From an uncultured Prevotella sp. (GTDB lineage: Bacteria > Bacteroidota > Bacteroidia > Bacteroidales > Bacteroidaceae): DNA of 19,672 bases. The stretch covers positions 1 through 19,672 of the forward strand of contig CAJOHP010000105.1 in the NCBI GenBank assembly GCA_905234355.1, written 5' to 3'. The stretch's first letter is position 1; the number at the start of each line of letters is the position of its first letter. Position numbers and translations under genes: made by a program. Below are positions 6,465 to 13,657 of the stretch, piece after piece. The notes beneath the pieces were generated by a model that was not told where the DNA came from, did not search any database, and saw only the letters and a program-made list of their open reading frames with translations.

Positions 6465-9400
6465 ATGAAAAAACAATCTTTGTTATGCGTGATTCTGCTT
6501 GCATTGCTCACAGGATGGCAGCCGCTGAAGGCCGACCCCGTGCAGCTGGCAAGCTGGACGTTCGAATCGGGTTATACAGTAGCCGGGAACGTCTACACAC
6601 CCAACGGCGAAGCTTGGGCCGAGGTGAGTGCACAATGGTTCAACGCCGGACAGCCGCAGTATGTGGCCAATCCTCATGCCATCACGCTGCCCGATGACGA
6701 GCCTCTTGACCTCTCGAAGGCCACGTTGGTGAACGGCGTCATCAAGACTGAAGGCGTGGACGACCCACAGTTCGACTCATTCCGCAATCCCGGCTCGGCT
6801 ACGTTTGCGCTAAACAACACGAAGGAAGGTGCCGTCTACCAGATTTCGCTTTGCGCTGCTACGGCCAATGCCGGCAACACCCTGCGTCTGGTCATCACCG
6901 ACGATGCCACTGGGAAGACCGATCTTGACAAGACCATCAGCGTAGAGGCCAACGGCTGGCAGAATTTCATGACCTACACCGTGACCACGGGTCAGATGGC
7001 TGCTGGCGACAAGACCTTTGTCGTGAACTTCCTGAGTGGTGGTGGCTATACTTCGAATGTGAACAATATCACGTTCAACGAGCTCGAGGTGGGCGACCTC
7101 TGCCTGCTGACCACCGACGTACAGCCTGCAGGTGCTGGTCAGGTGACAGCTGCCAGCACGTTGTTTGCCCCTGGTGCCGAGGTGACCGTCACCGCTACGG
7201 CCAATAAAGGCTACGAGTTCAGCTGCTGGCAGGATGCCAACGGCAACACGCTCTCGACAGAGAATCCCTACACCTTTACTATTCAAGAGAACACCACTAT
7301 CACAGCTCTGTTCAGCGAGGTAGAGGTGGTAAACGTCATTCCCACTAACGAAGAGAACCCGTGGGTGATGGAGAATGGTGAGCTGCACGGCAGCCGTGCC
7401 TCGTTTGGCAGCGACCACCATATTGACTGGATGAACAATGGCGACTATGCCATCTACAAGCTCGACAACCAGATGAATGCCTCCTACTACGACGTGACCT
7501 TCACTGCTGGCACGCAGCAGTCGAACGTCAGCTTGAACTTCAACATCAAAGATGCTGAGGGCAAGGAAGTATGCAACGAAACAGTCGACATGGAGAACAA
7601 CGGTAACTGGGACTCGGCTTCGAAGAGCTATGCTTTCCGTACGGGTGAGATGCTGAAGGGTCGCTACACGCTGACCATCACCTTCAACTCAGAAGGCGGC
7701 AACGGCACAACGGCTAACATCAACAACTTCGTCTTCACGGGTAAAGAAAAGTTCGTGGCCGAGACGCTCGACGGTGAGGCTGCTACCATCACCTTCCCCT
7801 TCAATCAGGGTACTGAGGGTCAGGTGGCTACGTTCGACGAGAGCATCGCCCGCTTCTTCAAGACCAGCTATGTGGAGCATGGTGACAACGTGGCTCTGAA
7901 GGATGTGAACAGCGGTCAGACCCGCTTCCAGCCCAGCATCAGCAATGAGGGCTCGGCCAACGACGGCAACCGCATTGACTTCATGGTCATCCCTGTGGCA
8001 GGCATGAAGTTCGTGCCCACGAACGTGAAGTTCAACACCACTGACGTCAGCTGGATCAACAGCGACGGCACCACGACTGCTATCGCTACGGCCGTGATTC
8101 CTGCCCGCAACAACGCTACGCCGAACGTGACCAACTTCGACCAGGCCGTGACCAACGCCAAGGAGAGCGACGGCCTCTGCGGTCTGCGCCTGAACCTCTA
8201 CAGCCTGGGCAACACCAAGCAGGTGGGCTTCTCAGACATCGTCATCGAGGGTACGCTCTCTGGCACAACGCAAGACGTAGCCCACTACTCGCTCACAGTG
8301 AAACTCGACCCCGAGAACGCAGGCAAGCTGACCGTCACGCCTAACGCCGAGAGCTTCGACGAGGGCGACGAAGTGACCATCTCTGTGGCCGAGAACTTCG
8401 GCTTCCACTTCGCAGCATGGGTCGATGCCGAGGGCAACGTGGTGTCGACGGAGAATCCCTACATCTTCAACATCAATGCCGATACTGACCTGACGGCTAC
8501 GTTCACGCAGAAGAACACCTATGCCCTGAACGTGGCGCTGACCGAGGGTGCCCGCGACAACCTGGTTCAGATACAGCCCGCCGGCACGATGATCGACGGC
8601 AAACGCATGTACGAAGAGGGTGACGACGTGAAGCTGACCGCCCTGTCGAACAAGGTGCTGACATTCATCGGCTGGGAAGACAACAGCACTGATGCCGAGC
8701 GCACCATCCGTATGGATGCCGACAAGAGCGTGACGGCCAACTTCTCGGCCGACGACTACATCGTGGGATGGGACTTCTACTACGATTCACCTAACCAGGA
8801 GCGTGCCGCCGACTACAAGAGCGACTCGGAGAACGCTGGTCTGCTGTCGCTGCACAATGCCGAAGGAACCACCTCGTCGTGGCTGACCCGTGGCATCGGC
8901 AACGGACAGGAGAACGGCCGCTATGCCGCCCGCGTGTGGAAGCCCCGTTCACAGCAGCTCTACTTCGAGATCTCGTTCTCGACCAAGGGCTACAAGAACG
9001 TGAAGGTGACCAGCTCGCTCGGCTGCAGCTACAACACCTACAGCGTGAACAACCTGCAGTACTCGGTCGATGGTAAGGATTACAAGACCGTGGCTACGTT
9101 CGACATCACCGGCTCGGGCTGGTTCGACATGCCCGACGTGGCGCTGGGCTGCGATGCCGACGAGCAGGACCGCGTCTACGTGCGCTGGATGCCCGACTTC
9201 AATGCAGAGCTTGTAGGTGCCGCCACCGACTATGACGGTCTGGCTATCAGCGACATCTTCGTCACTGCCGATGCCGGCACGCTGGCCGAGGAAGAGGCTG
9301 TGCTCGTCAGCAGCAATCCTGAGAACGGCGCCGAGGGCGTCAGCGCCAACGGCTCCATCATCCTGACCTTCGACAAGAAGATCAAGGCTGGCACGGGCGT

Positions 9401-10946
9401 GGCTACCTTGGATGGTGAAGAGATTGCTCCCATCATCTCGGGCAAGAGCGCCGTATTCAAGTACAGCGGTCTGAAGTATGGCACCGACTATACCTTCGAG
9501 ATGCCTGTTGGCGTGCTCGTCAGCCGCAGTGGCAACCCCGTGGCTGCCACCACCATCCAGTTCACCACCATGGAGCGCCAACAGCCTGAAGTTCGTCTCT
9601 ACGACGCCATCGTCGATGCTCACGCTACTGAGTCTGTAAGCGCTGAAGGCATCGCCACCTACACTACGGTGCAGGCAGCCGTCGACGCTGCTCCCGCCGG
9701 ACGCGCCCTGCCGTGGCTCATCTTCATCAAGAACGGTGAGTACAAGGAGCATGTCGACGTGCCCGCCACGAAGCCCTATCTGCACTTCATCGGTCAGAGT
9801 CGCGACGGCGTGGTCATCAAGGACGACCGCCTCAGCGGTGGCGACAACGCCGTACACGTCAGCGTAGGTGCTACCGTAGTGGTTAATGCCAGCAACACCT
9901 TCTTCGAGAACCTGACGATGGAGAACATCTGGGGTCACGAGAAGCAGGCCGGCCCACAGGCACTGGCTCTGAACACCGGCGGCGACCGCATCGCCCTGAA
10001 CGGCGTGCGCCTGCTGTCTTATCAGGACACGTGGATCACGACCTCGACCTCGAACAACCGCCACTACATCAAGAACTCGCTCATCGAGGGTGCCGTAGAC
10101 TTCATCTACAACAGCGGTAATGTCTATCTCGACGGCGATACGCTTGAGATCAACCGTCCCAGCGGCGGCTTCATCGTAGCTCCGAGCCACGGTGCCGATG
10201 TGAAGTGGGGCTATGTCTTCATGAACAATGTGCTGCGCCCCGTGGCTGGCATGAACGTCACCGACATCTGGCTGGGTCGCCCCTGGCATAACCAGCCGAA
10301 GACTGTCTTCATCAACCTGCAGACCTACATCAACATTCCTGCTGCTGGTTGGTACGAGACCATGGGCGGTCTGCCTGCTCTGTGGGCCGACTACAACACG
10401 GTCGATGCCAATGGCAACCCCGTTGACCTGTCGCAGCGCCGCGATACCTATTATTATACTGACAACGAGGGCAACAAGGTCTATGGCAAGGCCAAGAACT
10501 TCCTGACCGACGAGGAGGCCGCACAGTACACTATAAAGAACGTGATGAGCGGCGATGACAACTGGCAGCCTGACCTGATGTGCGAGGCTTGCGATGCTCC
10601 TACAGTCACCTCCGACGGCCAACATCTCTCGTGGGAACCTGTGCCCTACGCCATCTGCTACGTGGTGACCCGTGGCGACGAGGTCGTAGCCTTCACCACC
10701 GACTGTGAGTACGATGCCGAGGCCGGTGCCGACTATAAAGTACAGGCCGTCAACGAGTATGGAGGACTGAGCAAGAAGGGTGACGTGGATGTCAGCACTG
10801 GCATTCAGACGCTCGACAACCAGATTTCTTCTGACTACAACGAAAAGATTTATACCACGGACGGACGCCAGCACAGCAAGCTGCAGCGCGGACTGAACAT
10901 AGTGCGCCGTCCCGACGGCTCCACGCACAAGGTAATAGCAGACTAA
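6465..10946 (+). CDS. Giant modular pectin methylesterase (CE8)
   Basis: Exported enzyme that removes methyl esters from homogalacturonan. A signal peptide (about 1-23) is followed by a beta-sandwich (to about 210) and an InlB_B/Listeria-Bacteroides-type repeat (216-286). Next come a CBM35-like module (289-426), another beta-rich module (431-604) and two more InlB_B-like repeats (605-684, 684-765). A further beta-sandwich (765-939) and a Big_5/SbsA-type Ig domain (945-1036) precede the CE8 beta-helix (about 1044-1359). Catalytic features are all present: GPQALAL with Q1165, YQDTW with D1188, GAVDFIYN with D1212, and LGRPWH with R1272 and W1274. A fibronectin-III-like domain (about 1373-1444) and a YDLQGR-like tail starting at Y1463 close the protein. 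CE8 enzymes are usually 300-600 residues, so about two thirds of this one is non-catalytic. Last gene of the esterase operon. Accessory-domain names are by eye and less certain than the enzyme call. Confidence 0.9.
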   Translation: MKKQSLLCVILLALLTGWQPLKADPVQLASWTFESGYTVAGNVYTPNGEAWAEVSAQWFNAGQPQYVANPHAITLPDDEPLDLSKATLVNGVIKTEGVDDPQFDSFRNPGSATFALNNTKEGAVYQISLCAATANAGNTLRLVITDDATGKTDLDKTISVEANGWQNFMTYTVTTGQMAAGDKTFVVNFLSGGGYTSNVNNITFNELEVGDLCLLTTDVQPAGAGQVTAASTLFAPGAEVTVTATANKGYEFSCWQDANGNTLSTENPYTFTIQENTTITALFSEVEVVNVIPTNEENPWVMENGELHGSRASFGSDHHIDWMNNGDYAIYKLDNQMNASYYDVTFTAGTQQSNVSLNFNIKDAEGKEVCNETVDMENNGNWDSASKSYAFRTGEMLKGRYTLTITFNSEGGNGTTANINNFVFTGKEKFVAETLDGEAATITFPFNQGTEGQVATFDESIARFFKTSYVEHGDNVALKDVNSGQTRFQPSISNEGSANDGNRIDFMVIPVAGMKFVPTNVKFNTTDVSWINSDGTTTAIATAVIPARNNATPNVTNFDQAVTNAKESDGLCGLRLNLYSLGNTKQVGFSDIVIEGTLSGTTQDVAHYSLTVKLDPENAGKLTVTPNAESFDEGDEVTISVAENFGFHFAAWVDAEGNVVSTENPYIFNINADTDLTATFTQKNTYALNVALTEGARDNLVQIQPAGTMIDGKRMYEEGDDVKLTALSNKVLTFIGWEDNSTDAERTIRMDADKSVTANFSADDYIVGWDFYYDSPNQERAADYKSDSENAGLLSLHNAEGTTSSWLTRGIGNGQENGRYAARVWKPRSQQLYFEISFSTKGYKNVKVTSSLGCSYNTYSVNNLQYSVDGKDYKTVATFDITGSGWFDMPDVALGCDADEQDRVYVRWMPDFNAELVGAATDYDGLAISDIFVTADAGTLAEEEAVLVSSNPENGAEGVSANGSIILTFDKKIKAGTGVATLDGEEIAPIISGKSAVFKYSGLKYGTDYTFEMPVGVLVSRSGNPVAATTIQFTTMERQQPEVRLYDAIVDAHATESVSAEGIATYTTVQAAVDAAPAGRALPWLIFIKNGEYKEHVDVPATKPYLHFIGQSRDGVVIKDDRLSGGDNAVHVSVGATVVVNASNTFFENLTMENIWGHEKQAGPQALALNTGGDRIALNGVRLLSYQDTWITTSTSNNRHYIKNSLIEGAVDFIYNSGNVYLDGDTLEINRPSGGFIVAPSHGADVKWGYVFMNNVLRPVAGMNVTDIWLGRPWHNQPKTVFINLQTYINIPAAGWYETMGGLPALWADYNTVDANGNPVDLSQRRDTYYYTDNEGNKVYGKAKNFLTDEEAAQYTIKNVMSGDDNWQPDLMCEACDAPTVTSDGQHLSWEPVPYAICYVVTRGDEVVAFTTDCEYDAEAGADYKVQAVNEYGGLSKKGDVDVSTGIQTLDNQISSDYNEKIYTTDGRQHSKLQRGLNIVRRPDGSTHKVIAD

Positions 10947-10980
10947 CTTTTTGTATGTGTGTGCCACTGCGCTACACACG

Positions 10981-11037
10981 AAAAAATCCCCCCCCCCCGC
11001 GCACAGCATGTCGTGCTGTGCCGGAGGGGGGGATTTT
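10981..11037. terminator. Bidirectional terminator between convergent units
   Basis: AAAATCCCCCCC (10983-10994) pairs with GGGGGGGATTTT (11026-11037), and the inner stem GCACAGCA (11001-11008) pairs with TGCTGTGC (11014-11021) across a 5-nt loop. T-rich DNA follows on both strands: a T8 run within 11045-11053 on the plus strand, and a T6 run on the minus strand. It therefore serves both the pectin methylesterase and ilvC. An 11-C run (10988-10998) makes the two outer arms unequal. Confidence 0.85.
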
Positions 11038-11073
11038 CACTTTTGTTTTTTTTGCAGATGCAGTGCGGGGCGC

Positions 11074-12123
11074 TTAGTCCTCGCTGTTCTCGGGGCGCAG
11101 CTGTCTGACGACGGCTCCGGCCTGCCACATCTCCTGGTTGCGCATGGCCTCGAGCTCTTTCTCGAGTCCGGCGCGGTAGTCGGGCTTGGAGTTGGCGTCG
11201 ATGCTTATCTGTGCCTCGATGCCGCTCTTCACCGAGAGGTAGAGCCACTCCATGACGGGCTTGATGGCATCGTGGAAGCGTGGTGCCCAGTCGAGCGCAC
11301 CGCGCTGTGCGGTGGTGGAGCAGTTGGCATACATCCAGTCCATGCCTTTGGCGCCGAAGAGCGGGCCGAGGCTCTGGGTGAGCTCCTCTACGGTCTCGTT
11401 GAAGGCCTCTGAGGGCGAGTGTCCGTGCTCGCGCAGCACCTCGTATTGTGCCAGGAGCAGTCCCTGTATGGCGCCCATGAGTGAGCCGCGCTCACCGGTG
11501 AGGTCGCTGGTGGCCTCGCGCTCGAAGGTGGTCTTGAAGAGGTAGCCGGCACCGATGCCGATGCCGAAGGCGATGGTCTTCTCTTCTGCCTTACCGCTGG
11601 CGTCCTGATAGACGGCATAGGAGCAGTTGAGTCCGCGTCCCTCGCAGAACATGGTGCGCAGCGAGGTGCCCGAGCCCTTGGGGGCCACGAGGATGACGTC
11701 GACGTCGTCGGGAGGCACCACGCCTGTGCGGTCGCTCCAGTTGATGGCGAAGCCATGGCTGTAGTAGAGCGTCTTGCCCTTGGTGAGGTGCTTCTTGATG
11801 GTAGGCCACACCTGAATCTGTCCGGCATCGCTCAGCAGCATGCAGAGTATGGTGCCCTTCTGTGCTGCTTCCTCGATGGAGAAGAGGGTCTTGCCAGGCA
11901 CCCATCCGTCGGCCACAGCCTTGTCGAAGGTCTTGCCCTGACGCTGTCCGACGATGACGTTGAACCCGTTGTCGCGCAGGTTGCAGGCCTGTCCTGGGCC
12001 CTGGATGCCATAGCCGATGATGGCTATCACTTCGTCCTTCAATACTTCGCGTGCTTTCTCGAGTGAGAACTCCTTGCTGGTGACTACGGTCTCTACGACG
12101 CCACCAAAATTCATTTCTGCCAT
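11074..12123 (-). CDS. ilvC: Ketol-acid reductoisomerase (KARI)
   Basis: Converts acetolactate or acetohydroxybutyrate to the dihydroxy acid in valine, leucine and isoleucine synthesis, using NAD(P)H and Mg2+. The Rossmann motif is GYGIQG (residues 37-42). The catalytic segment SHGF contains H123, and the metal-binding segment DLTGERG contains D207 and E211. At 349 residues it is a short, class I enzyme. The sequence reads closer to fungal mitochondrial KARI, as I remember yeast Ilv5, than to E. coli IlvC; for example it shares LRDNG, DGWVPGK, FNETVEE and the LRPEN end. It is the last gene of the ilv cluster, but 185 nt from the thioesterase and with its own promoter. The start ATG is preceded by an A-rich stretch, and the gene ends close to a bidirectional terminator. 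Confidence 0.96.
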   Translation of the reverse strand: MAEMNFGGVVETVVTSKEFSLEKAREVLKDEVIAIIGYGIQGPGQACNLRDNGFNVIVGQRQGKTFDKAVADGWVPGKTLFSIEEAAQKGTILCMLLSDAGQIQVWPTIKKHLTKGKTLYYSHGFAINWSDRTGVVPPDDVDVILVAPKGSGTSLRTMFCEGRGLNCSYAVYQDASGKAEEKTIAFGIGIGAGYLFKTTFEREATSDLTGERGSLMGAIQGLLLAQYEVLREHGHSPSEAFNETVEELTQSLGPLFGAKGMDWMYANCSTTAQRGALDWAPRFHDAIKPVMEWLYLSVKSGIEAQISIDANSKPDYRAGLEKELEAMRNQEMWQAGAVVRQLRPENSED

Positions 12124-12137
12124 AAGTTGTTTATTGT

Positions 12138-12167
12138 TTAGAGTGATACATTTCCCCTGCCGACCAT
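12138..12167 (-). other. Possible 9-codon leader peptide before ilvC
   Basis: Within the predicted ilvC leader, an ATG opens a frame reading MVGRGNVSL and stops 14 nt before the ilvC start. Two Val and one Leu codons among nine are suggestive of sensing branched-chain amino acids. The frame is so short that chance is a fair explanation, and no anti-terminator structure was established. Confidence 0.2.
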
Positions 12168-12210
12168 GCCAGCCCTTAACCCGAGAGCCGTCGTCTTGCC
12201 GGTCTGCTCA

Positions 12211-12227
12211 CGTCCTGTGCAAGGACG
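12211..12227 (-). other. Hairpin in the ilvC leader
   Basis: CGTCCT (12211-12216) pairs with AGGACG (12222-12227) around a 5-nt loop, inside the predicted leader of about 135 nt. Flanking CGTC and GACG segments could add further pairs. The leader is unusually GC-rich and long for this window, but it matches no riboswitch class that I recognise. Confidence 0.4.
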
Positions 12228-12263
12228 CGACGAGGGGGCTTCGATATGTGTGATATTTGGCTG

Positions 12264-12295
12264 CAAAGGTAGCAAATTGTCACGAAACATCCAAA
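12264..12295 (-). promoter_or_regulatory. Separate ilvC promoter
   Basis: Read on the minus strand, TTTG (complement of 12292-12295) and TACCTTTG (complement of 12264-12271) are 20 bp apart, a perfect fit to the Bacteroidetes consensus. It begins 13 nt after the thioesterase stop codon. The start site would be near 12257, leaving a leader of about 135 nt. ilvC can therefore be expressed independently of upstream ilv genes. Confidence 0.75.
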
Positions 12296-12308
12296 TAATC
12301 TTTCATTC

Positions 12309-13094
12309 TTATATAAATTTAACCTTACACCGGCACACTTCGACACTGTCGGCCTCGCGCTGCACGCTCACGTTCCATGTGCTGCTGCCGTCGGCAGTCT
12401 CGCTGCCTTGTCTTTCCCGGAAGAAGGCCAGTCGGTCGCCGGCATGTGACTCGGCCACATAGGCTATCTCCAGGCGGCGTATGGCATGGCTGCTATACCA
12501 CTCCATGGGCCAGAGGTCGAGCAGGTGCTCGATGTATTTCACCGAGTTGATGTGGCCGTTGATGTCCACATCATTATAATAGGTGTCTATGGTGCGCACG
12601 TGTTCTGCGTCGCTGCCCATCTTCACGCGTCCGCCTTTGTCTATGGGGCAGGGCTTGTCTTTGTCTATCCATTGCTCTATGGCACCGTTGTCTATGGCGT
12701 AGATGTCGGTGGGCTGGCGTGTCTCGGTGTCTATCATGGCCCAGATGCTCCGTCCGTAGCCGTAGACCTTGGGCTGAGCCTGCGCCGTGCCGTCGGGCGT
12801 GGTGCCTACGACGGCAAAGTTGCGTGAGGTGAAGTAGCGCATGGCCGACTCCACCCAGGTCTCCACGCAGAAGCGTGTGTACTGCTGTGGCATCTCCGTC
12901 ATCTCGATGGCCAGGCGCGAGAGCACCCATGAGCGGTTGATGCTCATCAGATACTTCATGCCGAAGCCGCGGTGGGTGGAGTGGAAGTCGGCTGCATTGA
13001 GCAGGTGGTTGCCCAGGTGGCCCATGAACAGGCGGCCGCTGAAGTCGCAGTGGAACGGCTCGGCCATAAACTCATATCGTCCTGTCTTATCCAT
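12309..13094 (-). CDS. Acyl-ACP thioesterase (FatA/FatB-like)
   Basis: Predicted to hydrolyse acyl-acyl carrier protein to a free fatty acid in the cytoplasm. The protein has 261 residues and a double hotdog layout. An N-terminal hotdog contains the SWVLSR segment (residues 55-60). The C-terminal half carries the catalytic block DINGHIN with D177, N179, H181 and N183, the spacing expected in plant and bacterial FatA/B relatives. Its start overlaps the end of ilvN by 8 nt, so translation is probably coupled and it belongs to the ilv operon. As I recall, a thioesterase at this position is also found in Bacteroides ilv operons. It may link branched-chain keto-acid supply to branched fatty acids, but nothing in the sequence fixes its chain-length preference. 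Confidence 0.85.
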   Translation of the reverse strand: MDKTGRYEFMAEPFHCDFSGRLFMGHLGNHLLNAADFHSTHRGFGMKYLMSINRSWVLSRLAIEMTEMPQQYTRFCVETWVESAMRYFTSRNFAVVGTTPDGTAQAQPKVYGYGRSIWAMIDTETRQPTDIYAIDNGAIEQWIDKDKPCPIDKGGRVKMGSDAEHVRTIDTYYNDVDINGHINSVKYIEHLLDLWPMEWYSSHAIRRLEIAYVAESHAGDRLAFFRERQGSETADGSSTWNVSVQREADSVEVCRCKVKFI

Positions 13095-13635
13095 GCTGTG
13101 CCTCCCTTTCCTCTAAGAACTCGCTCACCTGCTCCTGCATGCCACGTGTGACGGCTATGCGGCCCGAGCGGGTGTACTGCAGCACGCATCCGTACTCGTC
13201 GAGTGCGCGGAAGAGCGAGATGATCTCGTCGGTCTTGCCGTTCTTCATCACGATGGTGTAGGTGGGGTTCACCTCGGTGATGCTGGCATCGTGACGGCGC
13301 ACGGTGCGCGAGATTTCGGGATTGCCCAGCACCTTGTCGGTGGCGAGCTTGTAGAGTCCGGTCTCGCGGATAAACAGCTGGCTGTCGGTGAAGTAGTTGG
13401 CCTTCACCACGTCTATCTTTTTCTCTATCTGCCGGGTGATTCTGCTGATCTGGTCTTCGTCGCTCCAGGCTGTGATGGTGTACTTGTGCACGCCGGGTAT
13501 GCTCGATGCCGACACGTTCAGGCTCTCGATGTTCACCTGCCTGCGGGTGAAGACCGCCGTGATCTGGTTGAGCACGCCGGCCACATTCTCCGAATAGACC
13601 AGCAGGGTGTATAGCGTCTCTCTTTCTTCTTTCAT
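13087..13635 (-). CDS. ilvN: Acetolactate synthase small (regulatory) subunit
   Basis: Regulatory partner of IlvB. It stimulates the large subunit and confers feedback inhibition by branched-chain amino acids, usually valine. An N-terminal ACT domain (about residues 6-80) contains YSENVAGVLNQITAVFTRR and NIESLNVS, the classic small-subunit pattern. A second ACT-like C-terminal half (about 85-170) follows. Its 182 residues fall within the normal 160-185 range. It starts 22 nt after ilvB and overlaps the thioesterase start by 8 nt at its other end. The ATG sits just after the ilvB stop and is followed directly by the conserved beta strand, so the start is well supported. Nothing looks damaged. 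Confidence 0.94.
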   Translation of the reverse strand: MKEERETLYTLLVYSENVAGVLNQITAVFTRRQVNIESLNVSASSIPGVHKYTITAWSDEDQISRITRQIEKKIDVVKANYFTDSQLFIRETGLYKLATDKVLGNPEISRTVRRHDASITEVNPTYTIVMKNGKTDEIISLFRALDEYGCVLQYTRSGRIAVTRGMQEQVSEFLEEREAQHG

Positions 13636-13657
13636 ATTATGCGCAGTGATTAAAACA

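Noticed and set aside
8246..8465. Similarity between InlB_B-like repeats of the pectin methylesterase as a mobile repeat
   Set aside because: The shared STENPY segments at about 7255 and 8445 are explained by homologous protein modules; flanking DNA does not match.
8949..11009. 686-codon open frame antisense to the pectin methylesterase
   Set aside because: It covers the catalytic domain of a clear enzyme gene in reverse, reads low-complexity Val/Ala/Asp-rich sequence, and runs into the terminator.
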